This document shows positions 8,487-18,826 of a stretch of 64,000 nt of DNA, one piece after another. Position 1 is the first letter of the stretch; the number at the start of each line of letters is the position of its first letter. The stretch comes from JBHYDC01 sp051861205 (GTDB lineage Bacteria > Pseudomonadota > Alphaproteobacteria > Rhizobiales > Pleomorphomonadaceae): assembly GCA_051861205.1 (NCBI GenBank), contig JBHYDC010000017.1, forward strand, positions 1 to 64,000, written 5' to 3'. Both the position numbers and the translations under genes were made by a program. The notes beneath the pieces are model-generated. The model saw only the letters and a program-made list of their open reading frames with translations. It searched no databases and was not told where the DNA came from.

Positions 8487-9908
8487 TCAAGCCTGCCCGG
8501 CATTGGCGATGTCGCGAAGGATGCCGAGCGCCGACATGACGTCGGCCTCGGTCGCGGCGAAGCTTCCCGCTTGGAAGCGAATCGCGACGCGGCCGTCGAC
8601 GCGGGTTTGGGTGAGGTAGATTCGCCCGTCCCGGTTGATGGCGTCGGTGAGGGCGAGGTTGTGGTCGTCGAGATCCTGCTCGTTAAGCGCAGGCGGGCGA
8701 TGGCGGAAGGAAAAGAGCGAGAGCATCGGCGCGGTCACGAGGTCGAAGCCGGGCTCTCGTGCGATCGCGTCCGCCAGCGCTTCCGCCCACGCGACATGGT
8801 TGCGGATGAGGCTGCGCAGACCCTCCAGCCCATAGGCCCGGATAAGGAACCAGAGCTTAAGCGCCCGGAACCGGCGGCCGAGCGGTACCGACCATTCGCT
8901 GTAGTTGATGACGGCGGCTTGGCCTTGTGTCTTCAGATAATCCGGGCGGATCGCGAGGGTGCGCACGAGGCTTTCTGGATCGCGGACAAAATGGGCGGCG
9001 CATTCGAACTGCGCGCCGAGCCACTTGTGCGGGTTCATGACGAGGCTGTCGGCGCCTTCGATGCCTGACCAGAAATGCCGGAATTCCGGGCAGATCATCG
9101 CCGATCCGGCCCAAGCGGCGTCGACGTGCAGGAAGAGATCCTCCGCGCGCGCGACGGCGGCGACGGCGGATATATCGTCGGTGCCGCCGACACTGGTGCC
9201 GCCGACGCAGGCGATGATGCCGGCGGGGACATAACTGGCGGCACGGTCGGCTGCTATAGCGGCGGCGAGCGCGGCCGGATCCATGGCACGGCGCGGTCCA
9301 CCGACGGGAATGCGCACGAGGTTCTCCGCTCCGATACCTGAAATCCACACGGCTTTTTCGACCGATGTGTGGGTCTCGCCCGAGGCGTAGACGCGCAGGC
9401 GCGGCTGGCCGGAGAGGCCCTGGCGGTTGCCCGCCCAGCCAAGCGCGCGCTCGCGCATGGTGAGCACGGCGGCGAGCGTGGCGGTGGACGCGCTGTCTTG
9501 CAGGACGCCGGTGAAGGTGCCGGGAAGGCCGAGGGCCTGCCGCAGCCAGTCGGTGACGACGCCTTCGAGTTCGGTGGCGGCCGGCGAGGTCTGCCACAGC
9601 ATGCACTGGGCGGCGACGGCGGAGACCAGGATTTCGGCGACGACCGACGGCGGCGCAGCGTTTGCGGGGAAATAGGCGAAGAAACGCGGGTGCTGCCAAT
9701 GCGTCATGGCTGGCACGATGACGCGCTCGAAGTCGGCGAAAATCGCCTCCATCGGTTCCGGGCTTTCCGGCGGCGCGGGCGGAAGGGCGTTGGTGACGGT
9801 GCCCGGATCGATGTTGGGCCGGACCGGGTGGTTTGAAAGATCGGCGCGATAATCAGCGCCCCAGGCGGCGGCACGGACGGCCCAGGTTTTGAATTCGGTG
9901 TCGTCCAA
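8487..9908 (-). CDS. PLP-dependent group II decarboxylase (aromatic-L-amino-acid/glutamate decarboxylase family)
   Basis: About 473 residues. The PLP-binding Lys lies in SLVMNPHKWLGAQ, the cofactor Asp in HVDAAWAGSA, and the substrate-channel region is THWQHPRFFAYFP, all hallmarks of group II decarboxylases closest to aromatic amino-acid decarboxylases. I prefer the TTG at 9908 because GGAG is 7 nt upstream and the protein then begins at the usual family position; the frame is also open to a TTG at 9971 without a ribosome site. Substrate not determinable. Confidence 0.85.
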   Translation of the reverse strand: MDDTEFKTWAVRAAAWGADYRADLSNHPVRPNIDPGTVTNALPPAPPESPEPMEAIFADFERVIVPAMTHWQHPRFFAYFPANAAPPSVVAEILVSAVAAQCMLWQTSPAATELEGVVTDWLRQALGLPGTFTGVLQDSASTATLAAVLTMRERALGWAGNRQGLSGQPRLRVYASGETHTSVEKAVWISGIGAENLVRIPVGGPRRAMDPAALAAAIAADRAASYVPAGIIACVGGTSVGGTDDISAVAAVARAEDLFLHVDAAWAGSAMICPEFRHFWSGIEGADSLVMNPHKWLGAQFECAAHFVRDPESLVRTLAIRPDYLKTQGQAAVINYSEWSVPLGRRFRALKLWFLIRAYGLEGLRSLIRNHVAWAEALADAIAREPGFDLVTAPMLSLFSFRHRPPALNEQDLDDHNLALTDAINRDGRIYLTQTRVDGRVAIRFQAGSFAATEADVMSALGILRDIANAGQA

Positions 9909-9996
9909 GGCGGGACTCCGGCGCGGGGATGGGGTCCCTTTAGCGGTGAACCGCGACGGGCGCTGCGTCAAGCCGGGGCTGATGGGGCGCGGGCGT

Positions 9997-11691
9997 TCAA
10001 GGCTGCCTGGAGGCGGATAGTGCGGTATCGGCGATCAGGGCGAGGAGGTCGCGGCGGGCGTTTGGCTGGTTGAGGTTGTGGTCGGCGTTTTCCAGGAATT
10101 CCAGGGAAATCTTGGGCGAGGCGGCTTTGAAAGGGCGTATGGCGCGGGCGATGGCGGCGGATCCGGCGTCGCCGCGGGAGGAGATGAATCGGATCGCGAT
10201 CCGGCGGCCCAAGAGGGTGGCGATGGTCGCGTGAATCTGGCGCTCCAAGCGCCATTTGGGGCTGAAGGGCAGGGCGGGGAGGCGCTCAGTGAGCTTTCGG
10301 ACGACACGGCCGGTCAGGGCGACGAGATTCACCTCGCCCTTCAAGAGCCGCTTCAAAACGGCCGGGTCGAGCGCGCGCAATGCGATGGCGCCTGCGGGGC
10401 GCAGATCGGCGCGGATGGCGTCAGCGACAGATTCGCGGGGGTCCCAGACGAGACGTAGCAGATTGACGGGCACGACCGCTGCGACCTCCGGACTGTGGCG
10501 CGCGGCGTGGAGGGCCGCGTAGCCGCCGCTGCACCGGCCGGTGACGACGATGCGGGCGAAGCCCTTGGCGGCAAGGTGCTTGGCGGCGATCGCGACGTCG
10601 CCGGAATGGACGGCGGAATAGAGGAGTTCTTCGCCGGCGCGGGCAAGATCGTCTGCGCTTTCGCCGGTTGCCGAGACGCCGAATCGGAACGAGGCGATGC
10701 CCTGGCCGGCAAGGGCGCGGGCGTGGTCGACGGTGATGCGCGACCAGCCGGTGTGACAGTCCCGCCCGGCGTTGACGAAGAGCACGGCGGCGCGGGCGGC
10801 GGGGCCGTGGGGCTGGCAGAGGATGCCGTAGAGGCGGTCGTCAGGGCCGAAACGCTGGGCGGTTTCGCTGAAGCCGGGTCTGACGAGGGCGTGTGGCGCG
10901 GGGGATGCGGCGGAATGGCCGGCGGGGGCGGGGGGAATGTGGGTGGTGAGGTGGGCGGCGAGGGCGGTGAAGAGGGCGCTGGGGACGCGGGCGGTGGTCG
11001 GGTCGGTCACGGCGTCGTCGAATGCGTCGTAGGGGAGAACGGCGGCGCCGATGCGGGCGGCGAGCGCGTGGTCCGCTTCGCGTCCGGGCCGGGCGGTGAC
11101 AAGTGCGAAGGTGGGTGCGGCGGTGACGGCGGTATGGTCGAGCGTATTCAGGCCGGCTGCGACGGTGGCGGGGAGGGCAAAGCCGTCGATGCCGGAAAGG
11201 GCGGCGAAGGCGGCCGTTTCGCGCAAGTAGAGCCGGCCCGATAGGACGGGCGCGAGGAGAACGGCGCCGGCCGATCCGCCGCGCCGTTTCGCCGCTTCGA
11301 GCGCAAGCGCGGCACCGATGCTTTGCCCGAGGAAGAGAATGCGCCGGGTGCCGGAGAGGGCGGTCAGGTGCTCGGCCGCGCCGTCGACCGCTGCGTGCCA
11401 GTCGTCGAGGGTAGCAAGGCTGTCCAGACTGTCGCCGGTGCCGGGAAGGTCGAACCGGATTACGGGATATCCGGCGACGGCGAGGCGCTCGGCAAGGATG
11501 CGCCACGCGCGCGTCATCACGAAGCCTTCGTAGCCGCAGGCGGGAATCATGACGATGCCAACATCGCCGGCGGCGGGATGGTGGATGGCGGCGCAGGTGG
11601 CGAAAGGCGAGGGCTCGCCCGCGCGATAGATCGTTTGCGCGGGCTCGCCCTCGCGGGTGGCAGAGACGGCTTGGACGGGAGATTCAGACAC
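9997..11691 (-). CDS. Two-domain alpha/beta hydrolase
   Basis: About 564 residues containing two alpha/beta hydrolase domains in tandem. Domain 1 (about 35-230) has the oxyanion/strand segment VIRFDLPGTGDS and nucleophile elbow GQSIGAA (Ser about 124). Domain 2 (about 270-560) has FRFGVSATGES and an elbow GRCSGGY in which the nucleophile position is Cys (about 387, codon 10531-10533), with a candidate His in ENADHNL. The start is uncertain: GTG 11691 is preferred over TTG 11712. Similar hydrolases accompany exopolysaccharide/exosortase loci, but here the neighbours are tamA and a decarboxylase. Confidence 0.75.
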   Translation of the reverse strand: MSESPVQAVSATREGEPAQTIYRAGEPSPFATCAAIHHPAAGDVGIVMIPACGYEGFVMTRAWRILAERLAVAGYPVIRFDLPGTGDSLDSLATLDDWHAAVDGAAEHLTALSGTRRILFLGQSIGAALALEAAKRRGGSAGAVLLAPVLSGRLYLRETAAFAALSGIDGFALPATVAAGLNTLDHTAVTAAPTFALVTARPGREADHALAARIGAAVLPYDAFDDAVTDPTTARVPSALFTALAAHLTTHIPPAPAGHSAASPAPHALVRPGFSETAQRFGPDDRLYGILCQPHGPAARAAVLFVNAGRDCHTGWSRITVDHARALAGQGIASFRFGVSATGESADDLARAGEELLYSAVHSGDVAIAAKHLAAKGFARIVVTGRCSGGYAALHAARHSPEVAAVVPVNLLRLVWDPRESVADAIRADLRPAGAIALRALDPAVLKRLLKGEVNLVALTGRVVRKLTERLPALPFSPKWRLERQIHATIATLLGRRIAIRFISSRGDAGSAAIARAIRPFKAASPKISLEFLENADHNLNQPNARRDLLALIADTALSASRQP

Positions 11692-11867
11692 GCGTGACGG
11701 GTCCCGTTGCAATTTTGCCGCGATGATCGCCCATATGGCTTTAAGCCAGGTTACGAGGGATGAGCCCCTGTCAAACTTCCTTGGTTTCGGGATTGCGCGC
11801 CCTCTGCCTTCGTCTAGGATCGCGGTTGGGGCGGCTCACGAGTGTAACGCGTCGAGGGTCGATCGGT

Positions 11868-13817
11868 ATGATGATGGGTGGAGCGCGGAACGGCGCACGA
11901 CGAGCCGTTCTGCGAGGTCGTTCCAGCGTGTCCGCGCTGGCGATAACGGCGGCTCTCGTCGCGGCTTCTGCTTGTCCCGCGCACGCCTTCGAACTGTTCG
12001 GTTTCAAGTTTTTCGGGTCTGAAGACGTATCCGAAACCGAATCCCCCGATGCCCAGCGCTATACGGTGGACGTGCAGGTTGAAGGTGTCGATGAGGCCGT
12101 GGCCGATCGGATCCGGACGGCATCGCTGCTCTATACCGAACGGGACGAACGCCCGCCGCCCTCGACCGCTGCGTTCCTGTCGCGCACCGAGGCTGAATAT
12201 GCCCGGATGGTGGGTGCGCTTTATGCCGAGGGATACTACGGCGGGTCCGTCGCGATCACCGTGGAAGGGCGAGACCCGGCTCAGTTGCAGCCCGATGTCC
12301 GGTTGCCCGATCCCGCCAAGGTCGTGATTTCGGTCGATCCGGGTCCGCGCTTTGCCTTCGGCCGGGTGGAGATTACCGGCCGCGCGCCGCCGGCGACGGT
12401 GCCCGAGGACCGGGTTCAGAATACACCGGAAACGCTGGGGCTGACGCCCGGTGCGGTGGCTAGGTCTGGCGTCGTGCTGCAATCGGAGCGGGCGCTGGTC
12501 GACGAATGGCGCCAGCAGGGATATCCGAAAGCCGGCATCGCGAAGCGTGACGCGGTGGCGAACCATCCGACGTCGACGCTGGATGTGGCTATCGCGGCGC
12601 AGCCGGGGCGGCCTGCGGTGTATGGGCCGGTGACCGTGACGGGCACCGAGGACATCGACCCGGGGTTTACGGCCTACATGACGGGCATCCAGCCCGGCGC
12701 GCCCTATGATCCCGATGATCTCGTAAAGGCGGCGCAGAACCTTCGCCGGCTCCAGGTGTTTGCCTCGCAGCGCATCGTGGAGGCGGATGCGGTGACATCG
12801 GAAGGGACGCTGCCGCTGGACGTTCAGGTTGCCGAGCGCCTCAAGCGGGTGGTCGGGGCGGGCGGATCCTATTCGACGGTGGATGGTCTTGGCGTCGAGG
12901 GCTATTGGGAGCACCGCAACCTGTTCGGCAAGGCTGAGCGTCTGCGGATCGAGGGACGGGTTGCGGGGATATCGTCCATCGATCCGACCGATTTCTCCTA
13001 CTCCGCGGCCGCGACCTTCACGAAACCCGGTGTTTTGACGCCGCTCACCGACCTCACGGCGTCGCTCAGTGCGCAGCGCGAGGTTCTGGATCCTTATACG
13101 GACAACACGGTGCGGGCGCGGATCGGCCTTGCGCATCAGTTCTTCGAAGGGCTGAACGGGACCGTGTCGGCCAATATCGAGGCGACGTCGATCGAGGATG
13201 CGCCGGTGGAGGGCGAGTTCCTGATCGCTTCGCTGCCGGCCGAATTGATATGGGATAAGCGCGACAACGCGTTGGATCCGACCACGGGATTCACGCTGAC
13301 GGGGCGGCTGGAGCCGTTTCATGAGTTTCAGTTCGGCAACACCGGGTTGATTTCCGAGATCGAGGCGACCGGCTATTACGCGCTGGACCCGAACGGGCGC
13401 TTCGTGATCGCAACGCGCGCGGCCGTGGGTTCGATCGCGGGCGTGCCGGAGGATGAGTTCCCGGCGAACCGGTTGTTCTTCCTCGGCGGCGGCGGATCGG
13501 TGCGTGGCTATGGGTTCCGCAACATCGGACCGGAGATAGACGGCGACGTGGTGGGCGGCCGCTCCTATGTGGAGGGCTCGCTCGAACTGCGCGCGAAGGT
13601 GACCGATACGATCGGCATCGTGCCCTTCATCGACGCGGGCAATGCGTTTTTGGGGTCGACGCCCGACTTTTCCCAGGACATCCGGTTCGGCGCGGGCATT
13701 GGTCTGCGCTACCAGACCGGGCTTGGACCGATCCGGGTGGATGCGGCGGTGCCGCTCAATCCGGGGCCGGACGATCCGGATTTCGCGATCTACGTCGGCC
13801 TTGGCCAAGCGTTTTAA
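11868..13817 (+). CDS. tamA: Translocation and assembly module outer-membrane protein TamA (Omp85 family)
   Basis: About 649 residues. A basic N-terminus and hydrophobic stretch ending ACPAHA form a signal peptide. Three POTRA-like domains follow (to about residue 310), then a 16-strand Omp85 barrel containing the conserved loop GGGGSVRGYGFRNIGPE and the terminal aromatic residue of GLGQAF. With TamB it inserts selected outer-membrane proteins. ATG 11868 is preferred (GAGGG 9 nt upstream) over 11760, whose GAGGG abuts the codon. It is 12 nt upstream of tamB. Confidence 0.92.
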   Translation: MMMGGARNGARRAVLRGRSSVSALAITAALVAASACPAHAFELFGFKFFGSEDVSETESPDAQRYTVDVQVEGVDEAVADRIRTASLLYTERDERPPPSTAAFLSRTEAEYARMVGALYAEGYYGGSVAITVEGRDPAQLQPDVRLPDPAKVVISVDPGPRFAFGRVEITGRAPPATVPEDRVQNTPETLGLTPGAVARSGVVLQSERALVDEWRQQGYPKAGIAKRDAVANHPTSTLDVAIAAQPGRPAVYGPVTVTGTEDIDPGFTAYMTGIQPGAPYDPDDLVKAAQNLRRLQVFASQRIVEADAVTSEGTLPLDVQVAERLKRVVGAGGSYSTVDGLGVEGYWEHRNLFGKAERLRIEGRVAGISSIDPTDFSYSAAATFTKPGVLTPLTDLTASLSAQREVLDPYTDNTVRARIGLAHQFFEGLNGTVSANIEATSIEDAPVEGEFLIASLPAELIWDKRDNALDPTTGFTLTGRLEPFHEFQFGNTGLISEIEATGYYALDPNGRFVIATRAAVGSIAGVPEDEFPANRLFFLGGGGSVRGYGFRNIGPEIDGDVVGGRSYVEGSLELRAKVTDTIGIVPFIDAGNAFLGSTPDFSQDIRFGAGIGLRYQTGLGPIRVDAAVPLNPGPDDPDFAIYVGLGQAF

Positions 13818-13829
13818 GGGGGCAGCGAA

Positions 13830-16800
13830 GTGGTGATGAAACATCTCCTTCCCGCGCTGGCCGCGTTCATGATTGCCCTTCTCGGCGTCTTTTCGCATGC
13901 CTATGCCCAGAGCGAAGACGAGGAAAAGGGCCGCTTCACGCGCTTTGTCGAGGACACCATCTCGACGCCGGACCGGCGGATCTCGATCGGATCGATCGAC
14001 GGGGTGCTCTCGTCGGACGTGCGGATCGACACCATCACGATTTCCGACCGGCAAGGCGTTTGGCTGACGATCGAGAACGCGCATTTGGTTTGGAGCCGGC
14101 TGGCGCTGCTCAGGGGGCGGCTCGACATCGATCTTCTGGAGGCGGAGCGGATCGTGATCTCGCGGCCGCCGTTGCCGACGACCACGCGCAATCCCGCCGC
14201 GCGGCCGGGTTTCGCGCTGCCGGAACTCCCGGTGGAGGTGAGCATCGGACGGCTGGCGGTGCCGGAGATTTCGATCGCGGCGGGCGTGATCGGCGAAGAT
14301 GCGGCGCGGCTGGGGGTGGACGGATCGGTCTCGCTGGAGAGCGGCAAGCTGGCCTCCAACGTCCTGATCCAGCGCATCGACGACAAGCCGGGACAATTGG
14401 CGCTGACGGCGAACTTTGACAATGCCAGCCGTCAGCTTGCGCTTGATCTGCGGCTTGAGGAGCCGGAAAACGGCGTGGTCGCGACGCTGCTCGGCGTGCC
14501 GAACAGGCCCGCGATCGCCTTCACGATCGCCGGAAGCGGGCCGCTCGACAGCTTCAACGCGGACATCGCGCTGGCGGCGGCGGGCGAGCCGCTGGTTGCG
14601 GGGCGGGCGACGATTTCGGCGGTGACCGGTGGGTATCGCTTCGTGACCGATGTGTCGGGGCGGATTGGGCCGCTCGTGCCGGCGGATTACCAGGACTATG
14701 TGGCGGGCACCTCGCGCCTGATGGTGGATGCGCTGCGGGCTGACGATGGGTCGGTGGCGGTGCGGAGCGCGGATCTGACGTCGGGCGTCTTGTCGTTGTT
14801 CATGAACGGGGTGTTCGCGCCGGACTTGTTCCCGACGCGGATCGCGGTGGACGGGCGGCTTGCGAACCCGGCCGGGCCGGTTCCGATTCCGGGTGCGGGG
14901 AAAGCAGACGGCGCGCGCATCAACGTAGTTTTCGGCGGAACGACGGACACCTGGACAGCCGTGTTCGATCTTAACGGCCTCGATACCGGGGAACTCAAGG
15001 CGGGACGCGCGCGCATCAAGGCGAATGGGGTGGCGGAGAATCTGGCCGATCCCGCCAAGCGCCGGCTGACCTTCGCGGTGGCTGGCGCGATCGAGGCGCT
15101 GACCGCTCAAAATCCGGACATTCAGCGTGCGCTGGGCGATGCCTTCGTGCTGACGGCGCGCGGCGCTTGGTCGGCCGGGCAACCGGTGGACGTGGAGGTG
15201 GCCGAGATCAAGAACCCGAACGCGGCCGCTGCTTTCCGGGGCAGATTGGAGGGTTGGACGCTGAACGGGCGCTACACGCTGAACGCGGCGGATGTGGCGC
15301 CCTTCGCCGGGCTGATCGGGCGGGAGATCGGCGGGGCCGTGACGCTGGCGGCGGAGGGAACCGCCGGGCTTCGGACCGGCGCACTCGGGCTGACGATCGA
15401 CGCCGACACGGTGGATCTGGCGATCGGAAATCCGCCCGTGGATGCGCTGCTGGCAGGGCGCACGACGCTGAAGGGCGGGGCATTCCGGACGACCGAGGGG
15501 CTGCGCTTCGACAATCTCATGGTCGACAACCCGGCCCTTCAGGCGCGCCTTAACGGGACCTATGACCTGGACCGGGCGGATCTTGGCATCACGGCCGCGC
15601 TTCTTGATGTGGGCAAGCTCACCACGCGGGCGTCGGGGCCGCTGTCGCTGGAGGCGAAGCTTTCGGGGTCCGGCACGCGGCCGGCGGTGGTCGCGACCTT
15701 GGCGGCCGATCGACTGACGCTGCAAGGCCGGACGCTTACCATGGGGCGGGCGCAGTTTCAGGGCACGCTGGATGGAACGGCTGTCGACGGCGCGCTGCTC
15801 TTGGCGGGCGCGCTTGACGGGGTGAGGATTGACGGGTCGGCGCGGGTGGCGACGTTGGCGGACGGCACGCGGCGGGTGGATAGCCTCAGCTTTGTGGCGG
15901 GGGGGACGAGCGCGAAAGGCTCCGCCGTGATGTTGCCGGGCGGGCTTGTGACGGCGACTATCGATGTGACCTCGCCGGATGTGGCGGCGGTCGCGACGCT
16001 GGCGCTTCTGGATGCATCCGGCGCGCTCGACGCGAATGTGGTGCTGGAGGCGAAGGACGGGCGGCAGACGGCGGCGGTGAAGGCGAGTGCGCGGGATTTC
16101 CGGGTGGAGGCCAACCGGATCGGGTCCGCCACCGTGGACATGACGGTGGACGATGTTTTCGGCGTGCCGCTTGCTCACGGCCGGTTCGAGGCGGCCGGCG
16201 TGCTGGTCGGCGGGCTGACCTTGAACAGCGTACGCGGCACGGCGGCGGCCAAGGATAATCGCTCGGATTTCGACATTGCGGCCGATCTGGCGGCGGGACG
16301 GCTGAGCGCCGCAGGGCGGCTGGCACGGGCCGAGAGCGGGTTTGATCTGACGTTCGACCACTTCGACCTGACGCTGCCGCCGGATCTCGAAGCCAAGCTG
16401 CTGGCGCCCGTGACGGTGTCGCTGCGCGGCGACTCCATTTTGATACCCGGCGCCCTTTTGGAAATCGGCGAAGGGCGGCTCACGGTGCGCGGCGAGGTGG
16501 CCGATTTCATCGATCTCACCGCAAGTATAGACCGGTTACCCCTCGCGCTTGGCAATGCCGTGTTGCCGGATCTGGCATTGGGCGGGATGATTTCGGGATC
16601 GCTGACCGCCAAGGGGCCGCGCGACAAGCTGGATGCGACCTTCGACGTTTCCGCGACCGGGCTTACGGCGGCGGCGCTGACGGCAACGGGGTTGCAGGCG
16701 CTGGATGCGTCGGCAAAGGGCACCTATCACAACGGCATTGCGACCTTCACGGCGAATACGGCGATCGGCGGCGGGCGGGTCCGAGCCGAGGGCCGGGCCG

Positions 16801-18734
16801 GGACGATACTGGATTTCGTCGTGCGCCTCACGGGTCTGCCGGCCTCGCTCGCCAACATGGCGTCGCCGGGGCTGGGTGCGGCCGGTACGCTGGATGCGGA
16901 TCTCAAGGTGACGGGAACGCCAAGCGATCCGGCGGTGGACTTCAAGGCAACCGGCCGGGAGCTATCCGCCGCGGTGCTGCGTGGGGTGGGGATCTCGCCG
17001 CTGGCCGTGACGGCGAGTGGGCGGTTTGAGAAGAATGTCGTTCGGCTTGCCTCCGCCGAGGCGACGGGGGGCGGGGTGTCGCTGCGGGGGTCCGGCACGG
17101 TGCCGATTGCGGGCGGTGCGATCGACCTTGCGCTGAACGGAACGGCGCCGCTGGCGCTGGCGAATTCCGTTTCGCCGGGTCTTGGGGCTGCCGGGACGGT
17201 GGAGGCCGATGTGACGGTGGCCGGCACGCTGGCCGATCCCATCGCGGAGTTCAACGCGGCGGGGCGGGGCGTTTCGGCCGCGGCTCTCAAGAACGCAGGC
17301 ATCCAGCCGCTGGCGGTGACGGCGAAGGGGCGGTTTGAGAAGAAAGTCATCAGACTGACCTCCGCCGAGGCGACGGGCGGCGGTTTGACGCTGCGGGCGT
17401 CGGGCGCAGTGCCGGTCACGGGCGAGGGGCTGGATATCGCGGTGCGCGGATCCTTGCCGCTGGAGCTTGCCAACCGCCCGCTTGCGCAGCGGGGGGCCAA
17501 GCTTGCAGGCACCGCGACGGTGGATGCGACGGTGACCGGGACGGTCCGGGCGCCGCGTCTAGGCGGGACCGTTTCCGTCGAAGGGGCGAGCTTTGTCGAT
17601 CCGCAGACGACGACACGGTTGTCGCCGATCTCGCTCCGGCTGCGGCTGGAGGGCGAGCGCGCCGTGATCGAGCGCTTCAGCGCGGTTACGGGGCGAAGCG
17701 GAACGCTGACCGCGACCGGAACGATCGGGATCGTGCCCGGATCCGGCTTCCCGCTTGATCTTGCTCTGGCGTTCGACCGGGCGCGGTTCACCGATGGCCG
17801 GATCGTGACGGCGACCGCGAGCGGGACGCTGACGGCAAAAGGACCGGCGACGGGGAACCTCGTCATTGCCGGCGCCGTCACTGTGGAGCGGGCCGAGATT
17901 ACCGTTCCCGAACGCCTGCCGAAGACGGCAACGCTGCTCGACGTTCAGCACCGGCTGCCGCCGCGAAACGTGGCGCGCACGCTGGAGCGCGCACGGCTTG
18001 CCACCGAAGTTCGCCAATCGGGTGCGGGATGGGCGGGGCTGACGCTGAATGTGACGATCAACGCGCCCCGCGCCGTGTTCGTGCGCGGACGGGGCATCGA
18101 TGCCGAGCTTGGCGGACGAGTGGTCGTGACGGGGCCGATCTCGGCGATCCAGCCGGTCGGCAGCCTGAATCTGATCCGGGGGCGGCTCGATGTGATCGGC
18201 CAGCGCATTACCTTCACGTCCGGAACGGTGACGCTGGTGGGCGATCTCGATCCCTATATCGACCTCGTGGCGACGGCGCGCGCCAACCAGATCACCGTGA
18301 CGGCCACCGTTTCCGGCACGGCGACGGATCCGGAAATCATGCTGACATCGAGCCCGGAACTGCCGCAGGACGAGATTCTGGCGCAGTTTCTGTTCGGGCG
18401 CTCGATCGTGGATCTCTCGCCGGTTCAGATCGCCCGGCTCGCGGTGGCGGCGGCCGAACTCACGGGCGGCGGCGGGGGGACGGATCTCCTGGGCAATTTG
18501 CGCAAGGCGACCGGGCTGGACGAACTCGACGTCGTTACCGACAAGGAAGGCGGCGCGGCGGTGCAGGCCGGGCGCTATGTGTCCGAGAATGTTTACCTCG
18601 GCGTGACGGCGGGCTCGAACGGGCAGTCAAACGTGTCGGTCAACCTCGATCTGACGGACAATCTGAAGGCGCGGGGCGAGGCGGGGCCGTCATCGGGGTC
18701 GAAGGTGGGCGTGTTCTATGAGCGGGAGTATTGA
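13830..18734 (+). CDS. tamB: Translocation/assembly module inner-membrane protein TamB
   Basis: 1634 residues of AsmA-like beta-taco architecture. An N-terminal signal/anchor (LLPALAAFMIALLGVFSHAYA) is followed by long repetitive beta-strand sequence spanning the periplasm. The C-terminal DUF490 domain includes VGDLDPYIDLVATARANQITV and SSPELPQDEILAQFLFGRS. Alternative starts GTG 13830, GTG 13833 and ATG 13836 are in frame behind AAGGGG. It functions with TamA just upstream and possibly in lipid transport to the outer membrane. Residues of about 905-1210 contain near-identical internal repeats. Confidence 0.93.
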   Translation: MVMKHLLPALAAFMIALLGVFSHAYAQSEDEEKGRFTRFVEDTISTPDRRISIGSIDGVLSSDVRIDTITISDRQGVWLTIENAHLVWSRLALLRGRLDIDLLEAERIVISRPPLPTTTRNPAARPGFALPELPVEVSIGRLAVPEISIAAGVIGEDAARLGVDGSVSLESGKLASNVLIQRIDDKPGQLALTANFDNASRQLALDLRLEEPENGVVATLLGVPNRPAIAFTIAGSGPLDSFNADIALAAAGEPLVAGRATISAVTGGYRFVTDVSGRIGPLVPADYQDYVAGTSRLMVDALRADDGSVAVRSADLTSGVLSLFMNGVFAPDLFPTRIAVDGRLANPAGPVPIPGAGKADGARINVVFGGTTDTWTAVFDLNGLDTGELKAGRARIKANGVAENLADPAKRRLTFAVAGAIEALTAQNPDIQRALGDAFVLTARGAWSAGQPVDVEVAEIKNPNAAAAFRGRLEGWTLNGRYTLNAADVAPFAGLIGREIGGAVTLAAEGTAGLRTGALGLTIDADTVDLAIGNPPVDALLAGRTTLKGGAFRTTEGLRFDNLMVDNPALQARLNGTYDLDRADLGITAALLDVGKLTTRASGPLSLEAKLSGSGTRPAVVATLAADRLTLQGRTLTMGRAQFQGTLDGTAVDGALLLAGALDGVRIDGSARVATLADGTRRVDSLSFVAGGTSAKGSAVMLPGGLVTATIDVTSPDVAAVATLALLDASGALDANVVLEAKDGRQTAAVKASARDFRVEANRIGSATVDMTVDDVFGVPLAHGRFEAAGVLVGGLTLNSVRGTAAAKDNRSDFDIAADLAAGRLSAAGRLARAESGFDLTFDHFDLTLPPDLEAKLLAPVTVSLRGDSILIPGALLEIGEGRLTVRGEVADFIDLTASIDRLPLALGNAVLPDLALGGMISGSLTAKGPRDKLDATFDVSATGLTAAALTATGLQALDASAKGTYHNGIATFTANTAIGGGRVRAEGRAGTILDFVVRLTGLPASLANMASPGLGAAGTLDADLKVTGTPSDPAVDFKATGRELSAAVLRGVGISPLAVTASGRFEKNVVRLASAEATGGGVSLRGSGTVPIAGGAIDLALNGTAPLALANSVSPGLGAAGTVEADVTVAGTLADPIAEFNAAGRGVSAAALKNAGIQPLAVTAKGRFEKKVIRLTSAEATGGGLTLRASGAVPVTGEGLDIAVRGSLPLELANRPLAQRGAKLAGTATVDATVTGTVRAPRLGGTVSVEGASFVDPQTTTRLSPISLRLRLEGERAVIERFSAVTGRSGTLTATGTIGIVPGSGFPLDLALAFDRARFTDGRIVTATASGTLTAKGPATGNLVIAGAVTVERAEITVPERLPKTATLLDVQHRLPPRNVARTLERARLATEVRQSGAGWAGLTLNVTINAPRAVFVRGRGIDAELGGRVVVTGPISAIQPVGSLNLIRGRLDVIGQRITFTSGTVTLVGDLDPYIDLVATARANQITVTATVSGTATDPEIMLTSSPELPQDEILAQFLFGRSIVDLSPVQIARLAVAAAELTGGGGGTDLLGNLRKATGLDELDVVTDKEGGAAVQAGRYVSENVYLGVTAGSNGQSNVSVNLDLTDNLKARGEAGPSSGSKVGVFYEREY
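16542..17459 (+). repeat. Three tandem internal repeats within tamB (about 100-103 codons each)
   Basis: Units begin at about 16542, 16842 and 17151 (periods 300 and 309 bases). Units 2 and 3 are clearly homologous: SPGLGAAGT..., then a segment with RFEKNVVRLASAEATGGG in one and RFEKKVIRLTSAEATGGG in the other. Unit 1 is more diverged, and the start of a fourth unit follows at 17460. The repeat length matches lengthening of a beta-taco rod by whole modules. Confidence 0.8.
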
Positions 18735-18826
18735 GCGGAGCGTGCTGGCGACGGTTCGCCGGTTTTGGCCGGATGTGGATTGATGGCCGAAGGCTGCGGC
18801 CGGCCCTGGGACGACTGGAGGTCCGA

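Noticed and set aside
8321..8503. 60-codon minus-strand frame
   Set aside because: Arg/Pro-rich, overlaps the 3' end of the decarboxylase gene, no support.
11814..16361. 1515-codon open frame antisense to tamA-tamB
   Set aside because: Arg/Pro/His-rich with no domain; a by-product of high GC at third codon positions of the real genes on the other strand.
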